From positions 3,924,001 through 3,988,000 of the forward strand of contig NZ_CP066265.1 in the NCBI RefSeq assembly GCF_023278085.1: 64,000 nt of DNA, written 5' to 3'. Position 1 is the stretch's first letter; each line of letters opens with the position of its first letter. Of the stretch, positions 1 to 8,440 are shown piece by piece. Position numbers and translations under genes: made by a program. The notes under the pieces were generated by a model. That model had not been told where the DNA came from. It made no database searches and was given only the letters and a program-made list of their open reading frames with translations. Source of the stretch: Pseudomonas syringae (GTDB lineage Bacteria > Pseudomonadota > Gammaproteobacteria > Pseudomonadales > Pseudomonadaceae).

Positions 1-2
1 AG

Positions 3-164
3 ATCAGCCCTTCACCGCCAGCATGGAACCTGTCGCTGGGCGATGAGTCGACTGTCGCATCCCAGAATTTAGCTGATAGCGACCGTGCTTGGGGGGATTC
101 CGGGATAAACGCCACCAATGCAATTCGAGCCTTCCCTCGTGATTTTTCTATCGTGCGGCAGTAA
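3..164 (+). CDS. Possible 3' end of an unidentified gene, cut by the window edge
   Basis: A reading frame open from the left edge gives 53 residues before TAA at 162. It has no start codon inside the window. The residue mix (ending in RDFSIVRQ) reads like real coding sequence, but I recognise no family. It could be chance in accessory DNA. The rest of 165-473 shows no convincing gene. Confidence 0.25.
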   Translation: MSPSPPAWNLSLGDESTVASQNLADSDRAWGDSGINATNAIRAFPRDFSIVRQ

Positions 165-473
165 GCATATGTCGCAGAGGTCAACTCTGAAATTTACTAT
201 GGCGGCCTCTGGCAAGTGACTGCTTTGGGTCAACAGCAGCGGCTATCAAACAGTTGAGGTTCGAGAGAGATATAGACGGCAGGCGCCGATGCACTGAACG
301 ACTAACCAGCGCCTTTTGTACGGGATGATCATGGCGGCTGATGATGCGCGCTATCTGGAAATTAGCCCCTTTCCAAAAGGCGAGACCGCTTAGGGCCGCG
401 TGAAGGCGGGTGAGACGCACTCAGGCGGTGAGACTGCTACGCTCACCCGATGGATGATGTGTTCTGAACATGG

Positions 474-1326
474 ATGAGTGGAATGGCGCACCAACGTTTC
501 TTTTATCACCCTGCCAGCCTGTGGCTGGTCATTCTAATAACTCTCTTGCCTGCCAGTCTGATAACGTGGACTTTGTTCTGGAGAGAACCAAACATCCTTA
601 GCGGTACGACAGCGTCTTCGGCGATTCTTTTTCTGGCCCAAGGGACAACCTGGGCGTCATTCATGAAACTTCGGCACCATAAAATAGACGCGTACAACCG
701 CAGCTTCTGGCTAAAGGCACTTGCGGGTTCTGGAATTTTTCATATCACCCTGTTTTTTTTTGGCAGCACTTGCCTCTTCTACCTTTTCGCCCTTGGCCAT
801 GTTTGTCCTGGCAGGGCCTATCCTGGCCTCCTGCTACATGTAGATCTTGGTACGCCATTCTGCACGATGGCAACCCGTGGCCTCGGTGCCGCCACCGTGG
901 AGCCTTCATAGATGGCGTTCCTTGCCTAAGCGCGCGATCGCGTCACTGACCAACGAAACACTGCCATTACCTCAACCTGACGATCGTCAAACTCTGCCAA
1001 CCCTCATCACCGCGGCCGTAATTGCGTTGATTGCCACAGCTTTAGTGAGCCACGGTTTGGCGACTAACGATCTGGTCCTTGTGAGTAAGCGAGGCGCCTT
1101 CCATGTAAGTGGGTACGACTCTATTCCATGGGCAGGTCTTTACATTGCCCTTGTACTAATCTGCATATCTTGCATCGCGGGTCATTTGGATAAACGCCCA
1201 AATGCTCATATCTACCGCCGCTTTCGGCACTTAATGGTATGGGTTGTGGGTTTCCTGTTCACCTTGGGGGTATGTGTCGCCTTTTGGCATCTCTTTGCGC
1301 TATTGGCATCCCCCAGAACGCATTGA
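474..1326 (+). pseudogene. Broken multi-pass membrane protein gene (frameshift plus in-frame stop)
   Basis: Two overlapping frames carry complementary halves of one hydrophobic protein. The first frame, from ATG 474, has membrane segments near residues 14-33 and 85-105. It then loses its character after a run of nine T (753-761). The frame that follows the T-run reads hydrophobic sequence again (LAMFVLAGPILASCY) but meets a TAG at 838-840. It then continues to 1326 with further membrane segments around 1010-1065, 1130-1180 and 1230-1310. I infer a single ancestral gene of roughly 280 codons broken by T-tract slippage and a nonsense change. No family is recognised. It lies outside the guaA-linked unit, in what seems to be an older neighbouring element. 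Confidence 0.45.
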
Positions 1327-1390
1327 CTCGTGATGATTTAGGTTTGAGGGACTGGTTAGCGAATCGGCTTTAGACCGTCACATGATATTG

Positions 1391-1582
1391 ATCAAGCACT
1401 AAGCATGGCATTTGGCTCAGTCAATGCCCCGTACCATGCCGCCTAAATACAGCGCCTGGCGATGCACAAAGCTGCCAGAATTTGCCAGACCCAAAAAGCC
1501 AAAAGCCCGCAATTACGCGGGCTGCAGGGCATTTCTTGCTAGTGGGTGCCGGACAATGCCGGCCACCCCATCATTCCCACTC
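1391..1582. repeat. Left copy of the guaA-linked attachment repeat
   Basis: This 192-bp segment aligns without gaps to 23551-23742; by hand count 166 positions are identical, and 1461-1523 is identical throughout. It ends in the core TCATTCCCACTC (1571-1582), which in the right copy forms the last codons and stop of guaA. Sequence diverges immediately after the core. It is read as the inner attachment site, with the terminator and integrase-side arm of an earlier element still attached. Confidence 0.85.
1492..1523 (-). terminator. Terminator hairpin inside the left attachment repeat
   Basis: AGCCCGC and GCGGGCT (1504-1510 and 1517-1523) form a 7-bp stem with a 6-nt loop. On the minus strand it is followed by a T-rich stretch. 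It is the same structure as the one downstream of guaA at 23652-23683, carried here in the duplicated arm. Confidence 0.6.
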
Positions 1583-1689
1583 GAACATAAACAACAATAA
1601 AAATCACTTATAAATCATATACTTATATTATTATTTTCAGCTGATGCCACGAATAATGCCATTAACGAAAAGCTGTTTTCGCACGTACT

Positions 1690-1860
1690 GTATTACTTAT
1701 GCGGCGAGTAACGGCCAAGAGCCCTATGCGGGCTGCGCCACGCGCTCGAACGCCTGCCAACGGCGGCATCGAGAAGCCTTGCTGCCGTGGAACTGCTCAC
1801 CCGCATCGTCTAGCTGAGCGCGCCCTTCATTTAAGGTAGGGGGGGTTATGGAGCGCTTAC
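1690..1860 (+). mobile_element. Remnant of the right end of an IS66-family element
   Basis: The last 20 bp (1841-1860) read on the minus strand as GTAAGCGCTCCATAACCCCC, an IS66-type terminal repeat that differs by one base from the end at 62101. Before it, frameshifted pieces resemble the C-terminus of the IS66 transposase (EPYA, LRHALERLPTAAS, ALLPWNC followed by a stop at about 1812). The opposite end is not found nearby, so only a decayed end remains. The rest of 1583-2008 shows no gene. Confidence 0.6.
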
Positions 1861-2008
1861 GAATCACTTCTTGGCTATAGAACACCTTCCTTCTAAGCTA
1901 CTATGACCTAGGCTTTCAGCTCTCCACACCACACAACATACAAAACCTTCTTCACACCCTGTTTCATCAATAAATACAAAGAGCCATTTCATAGACCCAC
2001 GAACAAAC

Positions 2009-2776
2009 TCACAACCCTAAAAGTCGTCGCCAGTCAAACTTCCAGGTTCCCGAAGCTTTTCTAGCAACATCCGCATTTATGTCAAGTAAATGCCGTTTCG
2101 GTTTGGGTTTATTCGAAATAAACCCCATGTATTCGAACTCACCATTTTCGATTAAATCATTCGGTGACATCGCCGCACTACGGACCACATCATCAGCATA
2201 TATTCCTGCTGCACCATAGGCCTCAATGACCATTTGAGAACAGTAAACTTGATTTTGCGGAGGCCCTGATTTCAAGCGCTCCTTCAAGAAATACACCCCG
2301 ATTAACTCCCTAATACGGCTGGGTGTCCTCCGGTATTGTTTGGCTCTATATGCTGCTCGCCTAAACGGCATGCGATAGGCATCTGACTTCGCATAAGCGT
2401 AGCCTTCGAAAGAACGCGCCTTCGCTAATACGATCTTGATACGTTTACCTAGCTTACGGTATCGCAGGACATCGCCTGACTCAAATCCGGCCAAGAGACT
2501 GCTAAGTTGTGTTGTACTTACTCCGCCTGGGCCTGCATCAATTGAAATACCGCCTCCAAGATATATACCAACATGCGAATAGGCTCCTTCCGTTGCTTCA
2601 CGTATCCCCGCATGTATTTTATCATCTTTTGCACCATTGTCTAGCGCGAACCAAACAAGGACGTCCCCTGGAAGTAGGTCCTTCTGGAATAGCCGGCCAG
2701 GATAAGTGCCAATTTTCAGACCGGGGACTAAAACAGTCTTTCCAGTACGAGGGTCGTACTCTGGAAGTAACGGCAT
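2009..2776 (-). CDS. YiiX/YaeF-like permuted NlpC/P60 (C92) cysteine peptidase
   Basis: The 255-aa protein has the circularly permuted papain-fold pattern of the YaeF/YiiX (peptidase C92) family. A histidine lies in SHVGIYLGGG (His68) and the nucleophile candidate Cys179 lies in VYCSQMVIEAY. The N-terminal GDVLVWF strand is also typical. Members are thought to cleave amide or peptide bonds, and some are toxins or lipid-acting enzymes; the substrate here is unknown. No signal peptide is evident, so it is probably cytosolic. It is transcribed alone, the last gene of the minus-strand defence block, 270 bp after the 265-aa gene. A role as a defence or toxin effector is inference from context. Confidence 0.7.
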   Translation of the reverse strand: MPLLPEYDPRTGKTVLVPGLKIGTYPGRLFQKDLLPGDVLVWFALDNGAKDDKIHAGIREATEGAYSHVGIYLGGGISIDAGPGGVSTTQLSSLLAGFESGDVLRYRKLGKRIKIVLAKARSFEGYAYAKSDAYRMPFRRAAYRAKQYRRTPSRIRELIGVYFLKERLKSGPPQNQVYCSQMVIEAYGAAGIYADDVVRSAAMSPNDLIENGEFEYMGFISNKPKPKRHLLDINADVARKASGTWKFDWRRLLGL

Positions 2777-3045
2777 AATATATTAAATCCTTGTAATAAG
2801 TGCTATGCAAATAAAGTTAAAGTGACTGACCGTGGGGAGCTGCTTCACCGGAACCCCGCTGTCGTGTCGCAGCATCTTGATGCCCGGTGATCACATCTGA
2901 TAATCCAAGTGCCTGATGCCCGCTTTTTTGTCCATTCGCTAATCATATCAGTCTAACCCTGCAACACCGCACGCCACTGATCACGGGATTTAGCTGATAG
3001 CGCCTGATTACCTTTTGCCGGAGCTATCGAACCCGCCCCTAAGAC
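2777..3045. other. Intergenic region upstream of the C92 peptidase gene
   Basis: No gene is seen. It must hold the promoter of the minus-strand peptidase gene. It contains ATTTAGCTGATAGCG at 2988-3002, a 15-bp sequence also present at 67-81. A GGAACC at about 2850 has no matching downstream hrp-box half. Confidence 0.4.
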
Positions 3046-3843
3046 TCATACAAAAATCTGCCCATATGGAGCGTGGGACAATGACGTAGAAATAGCTAAC
3101 GCCGTCATATGGTCAGGTTTATTATTCTCTAGTTCAACTCTAAATCCGTGGTAGATATTGCCTTGATGACAGTGAAACTGGTACCAAGAGCCATTGAAGT
3201 AGCTATAAATCTTAGCATTAACCTTAATGCCATTACTAAGAGCTAATTGCGCATCAGCGGGACTAAGATCCATAACACTCACGAGCTCACCCGCGGCCCG
3301 ATACTCTTTCACTCTATGCTTAGGATTATGCTCAAACACCCAAAGTATGCCGGCTAGACTACTCTCATCCACTACGTTCAAAACAGTTTTTGCGCCGCAA
3401 AGCGAGCTAAAAATAGTGGTGGAGGAAAACTGATAGGTCTGACAGTTTCGTGCAGAGATGGTTAATGGCGACCCTACACTTGATGCTGCATCATCAAAGC
3501 AAGAATCCTTAAGGCAAGCCCCAATACCATCGCTAATGGTATCATGAGGTTCAACATGAAAATTTTCAGCGTAGGGTTGCTTTAGAAACACCTCAATGGC
3601 GAGTTTGCGTTGACGCTCGTCAATAGCACGCCCCCTCTCAGAACTTGCGACAAGTACCTCTTTGACGCTCAAGTTACCAGTAATCACTTTATTTCCTAAC
3701 GTACGGGTCCGGTAGGCTTTATTCCCAAAACTAATGTCTCTCGCCCGAGCGGCCAACGCCGCCAGGTCAGAAAGTATTTGCATGGCATCAACTTGATCAC
3801 TAGCTTGACCAACAATTGACAGCTCATTAATAAAAACCTTCAT
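3046..3843 (-). CDS. Unrecognised 265-aa protein, third gene of the DUF262-AAA operon
   Basis: I do not recognise this family. The start ATG (3843-3841) shares a base with the TGA of the upstream ATPase gene, so the two are translationally coupled and probably act together. The N-terminus (MKVFINELS) is a strand-helix pattern. There are cysteines at LKDSC and ARNC and a histidine/tyrosine-rich C-terminal part (WYQFHCHQGNIYHGF) but no obvious catalytic motif, signal peptide or membrane segment. By analogy with two-gene ATPase/effector systems such as PARIS it could be the effector or sensor; that is inference only. Confidence 0.75.
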   Translation of the reverse strand: MKVFINELSIVGQASDQVDAMQILSDLAALAARARDISFGNKAYRTRTLGNKVITGNLSVKEVLVASSERGRAIDERQRKLAIEVFLKQPYAENFHVEPHDTISDGIGACLKDSCFDDAASSVGSPLTISARNCQTYQFSSTTIFSSLCGAKTVLNVVDESSLAGILWVFEHNPKHRVKEYRAAGELVSVMDLSPADAQLALSNGIKVNAKIYSYFNGSWYQFHCHQGNIYHGFRVELENNKPDHMTALAISTSLSHAPYGQIFV

Positions 3844-4928
3844 CAGAATAACCTCAGCAAATCCTTTTCAGCTTGGTCAAAGAACCCTTCATCCATGTCA
3901 CTCAAACCACCGTCGTTTTCTATAATAATTTCCGTTACAACTCGACCAGTCTTTATCGCCCTTACAGAATTGACAGTAATAAAACCATTATCCAGCGCGT
4001 TCTCTTTAGAAAAAACACGGATACCGTTAACTATATGATCACTATGAGTTTCTAATATTACCTGCACATTACACGTAGCAGTAAGTGTCAGTAAAGAAGC
4101 GAGCGATGACTGAGCAGCAGGATGAAGGTGAACCTCTGGATTTTCCACAATGAGATACCCCCCCTCTCGAGTGCAAAGGGCCGCCAGCACAATGGGAATT
4201 ACATTGCTTATTCCAAATCCGGTATTGACAGGACGAACTTGGTTAGCAGTAGACCCTGCTGAAAAGGTGTTAGAGACTTTATCTAGATTCAAGTGTGAGC
4301 TAGCAACTATGTCAAAATCAGAGCTTATGAACTTCATAGCCTCTTTAAACGCCACAGCTAGGCTTATGGCTCGTTCTTCAGCATCACCTACGCCAGAACA
4401 AATTAGCTTTGCCAGCTTTTGATTAGGGGCGGGTTTATCCCCGTATCTAACGAGAGCAGCTATTGCATACTGCCCATATATTCCCAAATCAAGCTTATCC
4501 GATTCGAAGTTTGTATCATAACTATTCTGAGGCGATAATCTGTAAGCACTTAAATAATTAAAGTCTGCAGAAAAAAAATCATGACTTAGATCTGGAATGG
4601 AATCGAAATTTATATGATAATCGCCAGCTTGGGCTTTCTTTAGATCAGATACAAAGCTTAAGTCGTCAATTGCAATGGATAATGACTCCCCGAACGGCGT
4701 GTGACTTATTAAATCCCTGACATGACCTACCGAAAAATATTCTCCAACAAGACTAAGCTTTCCTGACTTGAGCTTACTGCTGTTATGATTTTGTCGGAGC
4801 AGGAGAAGCGATTGAATAGCTGTGGATTTCCCAGCAGAATTCGCACCACAAAATACCGTAAGATTTGAAAACTTAAATGTCGCATCATCAAAACATTTAA
4901 TATTTTGCAACTTTAATTTCGAGATCAT
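3843..4928 (-). CDS. AAA/ABC-like ATPase of the AAA_15/AAA_21 (DUF3696-like) type
   Basis: The 361-aa protein has a Walker A motif GANSAGKST at residues 28-36. A signature-like NTGFGIS at 235-241 is followed by Walker B YLIVEN with Glu262, then PEVHLHP, and a His switch in ETHSDH (His295). The C-terminal EGFFDQAEKDLL resembles the tail of DUF3696 ATPases. The fold is that of SMC/OLD-type ATPases that dimerise on ATP, but no TOPRIM nuclease domain follows, so catalysis of any damage must come from a partner. It lies 9 bp after the DUF262 gene and overlaps the next gene, as the middle of a three-gene operon. Confidence 0.85.
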   Translation of the reverse strand: MISKLKLQNIKCFDDATFKFSNLTVFCGANSAGKSTAIQSLLLLRQNHNSSKLKSGKLSLVGEYFSVGHVRDLISHTPFGESLSIAIDDLSFVSDLKKAQAGDYHINFDSIPDLSHDFFSADFNYLSAYRLSPQNSYDTNFESDKLDLGIYGQYAIAALVRYGDKPAPNQKLAKLICSGVGDAEERAISLAVAFKEAMKFISSDFDIVASSHLNLDKVSNTFSAGSTANQVRPVNTGFGISNVIPIVLAALCTREGGYLIVENPEVHLHPAAQSSLASLLTLTATCNVQVILETHSDHIVNGIRVFSKENALDNGFITVNSVRAIKTGRVVTEIIIENDGGLSDMDEGFFDQAEKDLLRLF

Positions 4929-4937
4929 ATAACAGGC

Positions 4938-5966
4938 CTAGTTAAAAAGCTCTTTAAAAAAAGACTGTGGCGATCGATTATTGCGATAACCTATTTTGCG
5001 ACTCTTCAAGTCTTCCAAATTTATATCTCGCCCTTTCAACCCCTCTATAAAACAGGCAACGACACTATCACTGTCCAGCAACACCTCACTTCCAGGATAG
5101 GAGTGATATCTACGATGCGGGAAATCCGTGAAAAACACCGTAGAGCCCAGGGACATACTTACTCTCGACAATGCGTTTAAAACTACATCTTTCAGAGGAA
5201 TAAAATCACTCTGGGTTCGGTGTAAGTAAATGGCAGTTTCATCAAGCAAGTCACTAAACCTCCCCGGGTATCTAATATTCGATGGCGGCATACGATTATG
5301 ATATGCCAGTGACGCAGAACATAAGACCAAGTAGAGCTCATCAAACTCCGAAACATCCCTATGCGTGGCTTTAGATGTCTCAACAGAAAACCTGTAAGAA
5401 TGTTGCTCCTTTGGAGCTAAATGATCACGAGAAGCGTCTTGTAGATCCCGAATGAAATATAAGTGTTCTCTAAAGGCATAGTTGCGAGCCAGCTGAACGG
5501 GAAACCTATAGGAGTCAGAGTGAACTCTTTTGAAAAACTCAAACTTCAGAATGGCGTCTGTATCATAACTTATAATTGTAATTCCAAGCTCAGTGCGATT
5601 GTGAAAAACAGATGCTTGACCATAAGGAAGCTGCGAATAACGATATCCTTCAAGCGACGGAATAAGTTTTAAACCTTGCAACTTGAAATCGTCATTGAAA
5701 AACTCTTGAAGACACATTAGTCGCTGCACACCATCTAGAACGAACAACTCTCCGTAATTATTTTCTTCACAAAGAATATCCGCCGCAGGCATTCCAACCA
5801 ATATACTTTCAATAAAGGTTGACTTAGAAACATTCGACCAAGACTTGGAATAGGCAAACATCGGATCCCACTGGATCCGATTGCTACGCAGCCCGTCCAA
5901 AAGAGAGGGTATCGAGTGAGTCGTTTTCCGATACCTAAAAGACCTATCAAATTCGTTGTAATCCAT
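4938..5966 (-). CDS. DUF262 (GmrS-like N-terminal domain) protein
   Basis: The protein is 342 aa from ATG 5966, preceded by AAGG at about 10 nt; a GTG at 6005 would add 13 residues. It has the DUF262 pattern: a basic/aromatic N-terminus, SKSTFIESILVGMP, then VLDGVQRL at about residues 76-83. The family motif is usually DGQQR, so the first Gln is replaced by Val. DUF262 domains occur in modification-dependent nucleases (GmrSD, BrxU, SspE), where this motif binds or hydrolyses nucleotide. No DUF1524 His-Asn nuclease half is present, so this is a stand-alone DUF262 protein. It heads the operon with the ATPase and the 265-aa protein. A defence role is inferred from family and context. Confidence 0.8.
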   Translation of the reverse strand: MDYNEFDRSFRYRKTTHSIPSLLDGLRSNRIQWDPMFAYSKSWSNVSKSTFIESILVGMPAADILCEENNYGELFVLDGVQRLMCLQEFFNDDFKLQGLKLIPSLEGYRYSQLPYGQASVFHNRTELGITIISYDTDAILKFEFFKRVHSDSYRFPVQLARNYAFREHLYFIRDLQDASRDHLAPKEQHSYRFSVETSKATHRDVSEFDELYLVLCSASLAYHNRMPPSNIRYPGRFSDLLDETAIYLHRTQSDFIPLKDVVLNALSRVSMSLGSTVFFTDFPHRRYHSYPGSEVLLDSDSVVACFIEGLKGRDINLEDLKSRKIGYRNNRSPQSFFKELFN

Positions 5967-6163
5967 GACAGACCGACCTTGGATAAAATTATTTAATCTT
6001 AACACGTCTTCGGATAAAAATCGAGCACCCAGCTACCTTAATTATTATCGCGTACTAGGAAAAACAATTGATTGAATTCCAATCTATAGAAGTTGAAAAG
6101 TATTTCTCCCTTCGGAAGCGCAGCCTGCATTTTTTAGTAGATGGCCGTCGTCTTTCAGTGGAT

Positions 6164-6721
6164 TCAGTTGTGTTCTTTAGACCTGATCAAGACTGCCAAA
6201 TTTGGCATGACATTGGAGTCAAGGTGGTCCTGCATTTGCTGGCTCAGATGGTGCTCGTTGGGAAGATCAATGTCCTCTTGACTCGCCCATTTCCGCAAAA
6301 CGCCCAGCAACACCATGCTGACGGTGTGACCATCTTCCATGTACTGGAGCAAGAAAGCCTTTAGCCTCCCCCGTCCTTCATAGGTATGCAGGTCAAAACC
6401 GCCGGGCACATCATGTAGCCGATGTGCGATCACGTTGCGATGCTGGAGGAAGCGATCCAACTTGTCGTCGAAGGTGGGATGCAGATCAACCCGCTTCCGC
6501 AGTGCTTTAAGCAGTTGTCCCAGAGTGGCTTTTGAATGTCGCTCAAGCAGGGTGTGAAGCTGTTCCACTGTTTGTAGTGGCTCGCCGTGCAAAGGAAACG
6601 TTAGGCAATTGCACAATAGGTGCTCAACACTCTGCCCCGCTATCACCGCAAGGCCCAATATCTTCAACACATCATCTTGTACAGGATTGTAACCAGATTG
6701 CGCATTATCTTTCATGAACAT
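6164..6721 (-). CDS. HEPN-like all-helical protein
   Basis: The 185-aa mostly helical protein carries RNVIAH, an R-x4-H motif as in HEPN ribonucleases, within LDRFLQHRNVIAHRL at about residues 88-102. HEPN proteins often serve as RNase toxins in toxin-antitoxin and abortive-infection systems; others have only structural roles. No nucleotidyltransferase partner (MNT) is seen. The start could also be ATG 6715. It is flanked by the DUF262 operon and a protease remnant, in the same orientation, with its own promoter region upstream. The specific function is unknown. Confidence 0.6.
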   Translation of the reverse strand: MFMKDNAQSGYNPVQDDVLKILGLAVIAGQSVEHLLCNCLTFPLHGEPLQTVEQLHTLLERHSKATLGQLLKALRKRVDLHPTFDDKLDRFLQHRNVIAHRLHDVPGGFDLHTYEGRGRLKAFLLQYMEDGHTVSMVLLGVLRKWASQEDIDLPNEHHLSQQMQDHLDSNVMPNLAVLIRSKEHN

Positions 6722-6819
6722 GTCATTCCATGATGTGCTGGAGGCGAAAAGTGGAATCGTTCTACAGCCAAAGCCCGCGTTGCTTATATTTCATGGTCAT
6801 CAGTTCTTAGACCAAATCA

Positions 6820-7014
6820 TCATAGGCTGAGAGGGAAGCTCCACCAAGGCATCCATCGCGTGAAAAAGACATGTCTATGGATGAAATGGAGTAGCCCAGA
6901 CCCTTGTCCAGCTCTAATGACCCCACCGGCAAACAGGTGAGGCGTTCTAGATACGAAGACGGGAGATCCGCTCAATCCATCGATATTATCGACATGACCA
7001 AAATCATTACACAA
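6820..7014 (-). pseudogene. Possible fragment of a trypsin-like serine protease gene
   Basis: A 64-codon frame contains NIDGLSGSPVF followed by FAGGVIRAGQGSGLLHFI. This matches the region around the catalytic serine (GxSGSP) and the following strands of trypsin-like peptidases found in defence and stress loci. No histidine or aspartate region precedes it, so only a C-terminal fragment remains. The identification rests on a short motif. The remainder of 6722-7077 shows nothing else. Confidence 0.35.
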
Positions 7015-7077
7015 GCTGCGTTATTTAGCGCTTAAATCGATCATTTCTATTTCCCACTTAATTCAAACCCCAAAACG

Positions 7078-8193
7078 CTATTCGACTCGAGCAATGCTTT
7101 GTAGCTCACTAATACCTAGCCTATGGGCATGCGCTGTGACAGCAACTGGAATTGAAAATGAAATGGGCACACTGAGCTCATCAGCATGTACCCGCACCAG
7201 AATTGAGATGAGGTCCGCGGGAGGAGTTATCAAAAAAACGTCGCAGCTCAAAATCTCTTCGCCTGCGTGGATTTTCCCAAAATTAAACAAAGCGGTTGTC
7301 CGATCAAAATCCTCCTGGACCTCGAAGTGAGCATGCGCCGGGTTGAGAACACAAGGTACGGTGAGATTAAATTCGGGACTCGGTAAATCGACAATTTCGG
7401 ATACCAATCGGAGCGTCCCTGCTGGTTCAAACCCGAGGTGAACTCTCACACTCCTTGCCGGTGCATTCCCTTGGTTTGCTACTCGAACACGGAATCCAAA
7501 TGCGCCCGCTTTCTCCTGTTCGTGTAGCGCCAGCTCCCGATAAAACTGTCTGTTGTTTAGGACAGACTCATTCATTACATTGCCGTGCGCTGGAGCCTTG
7601 TAGTCGGGATAGTCTTCGAGCACCAGATGCTTGTATTCGAACTGGAACCCACCATTGAGCGTCGATTGATCATCGAGCCTAAATATATCAATGCTGAGCT
7701 GCGGTTTGCCTGCCGCCATTCTCAGGGCATCGACTGCGCCCATTTTGGCGATTTGCTCCGGATCCGCAATTGTTGTTGATGAGCCACGGCGGACATATAC
7801 GGTATTCTGTTCAACATTCCCAAATTTTTTCTTGGCAAATATCGGGCGCTCCTGCACCTCAATCGTGTAAAGCCCGAGCGACTGGTTTCTATAGGTGACA
7901 GATCTGTAGGAGAAAATTATAGGTCGGTTCGTTTTGGAGTTTATGAGCTCCTGAAGCCTGGAATCATCGGGATGGCGCTCGACAGGAAAAATTGACTGAT
8001 CTTTGTTATCTACTCCGATCAAGATGTATGCCGGTTCAGATCGCCAGGTATTGCAGAACGCAAGTATGTCTTTGAGCAGCTCGCTTTTGGGGATGGGGTC
8101 AGCCCCGTCAGTTATGTACCCCTGCCTTTTGTAATCCAAGGTGATGCCTTCACCGGTGTATAACAACCGTTCAATCAAGTCTTCATCGGTCAT
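7078..8193 (-). CDS. Schlafen AlbA_2 domain protein
   Basis: The 371-aa protein begins with the AlbA_2 (Schlafen, 'divergent AAA-4') pattern: EGITLDYKRQG at about 15-25, then KDILAFCNT and YILIGVDNKDQ, and the NTVYVRRGSSTTIADPEQIAKM box near 125-150. Such domains bind or cut nucleic acid and are frequent in defence islands. The C-terminal half (about 170-371) is strand-rich and looks like an Ig-like or beta-sandwich module. No helicase domain follows. It is a single minus-strand gene between the HEPN gene and the Gabija-like pair. A defence role is inference. Confidence 0.7.
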   Translation of the reverse strand: MTDEDLIERLLYTGEGITLDYKRQGYITDGADPIPKSELLKDILAFCNTWRSEPAYILIGVDNKDQSIFPVERHPDDSRLQELINSKTNRPIIFSYRSVTYRNQSLGLYTIEVQERPIFAKKKFGNVEQNTVYVRRGSSTTIADPEQIAKMGAVDALRMAAGKPQLSIDIFRLDDQSTLNGGFQFEYKHLVLEDYPDYKAPAHGNVMNESVLNNRQFYRELALHEQEKAGAFGFRVRVANQGNAPARSVRVHLGFEPAGTLRLVSEIVDLPSPEFNLTVPCVLNPAHAHFEVQEDFDRTTALFNFGKIHAGEEILSCDVFLITPPADLISILVRVHADELSVPISFSIPVAVTAHAHRLGISELQSIARVE

Positions 8194-8283
8194 TGTTTCT
8201 CCATGTTGAAAAAACTACGATCCCGCTCTTTTCTCTACAAATCGGAGCCAGGTGGCGTGAGCCTTCTCAATTCATTAGTTAAA

Positions 8284-8421
8284 TCATTCGCCAGCCGTAC
8301 GCATCTCGGCCACTGAGCCAATCAGCAGGTTCAGGGCAGAACCTTTCTCGACATTTATCAGGGTAGGGTTAAGGGCACGCAGGCGGTCGCACAGGGCCGA
8401 GCGCTTCTCAATCACCGCCAT
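8284..8421 (-). CDS. Doubtful 45-aa ORF behind the Gabija-like helicase gene
   Basis: ATG 8421 opens a 45-codon frame 20 bp after the helicase stop, in another frame. It has a plausible amphipathic composition but no clear ribosome binding site and no recognised family. It may be a small real gene, the remains of a longer one, or chance. Confidence 0.25.
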   Translation of the reverse strand: MAVIEKRSALCDRLRALNPTLINVEKGSALNLLIGSVAEMRTAGE

Positions 8422-8440
8422 AAAGTCAGGTGCCTGCGTG

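Noticed and set aside
24..60. GGAACC near position 24 as a hrp box
   Set aside because: No CCACNNA at 15-16 bp spacing.
1412..1600. Plus-strand 62-codon ORF in the left attachment repeat
   Set aside because: The same frame appears in the right copy, where it runs into the guaA 3' end; it covers a terminator and an attachment core and is not a gene.
67..3002. 15-bp repeat ATTTAGCTGATAGCG at 67-81 and 2988-3002 as ends of a mobile element
   Set aside because: The match does not extend further and no inverted copy or transposase is found.
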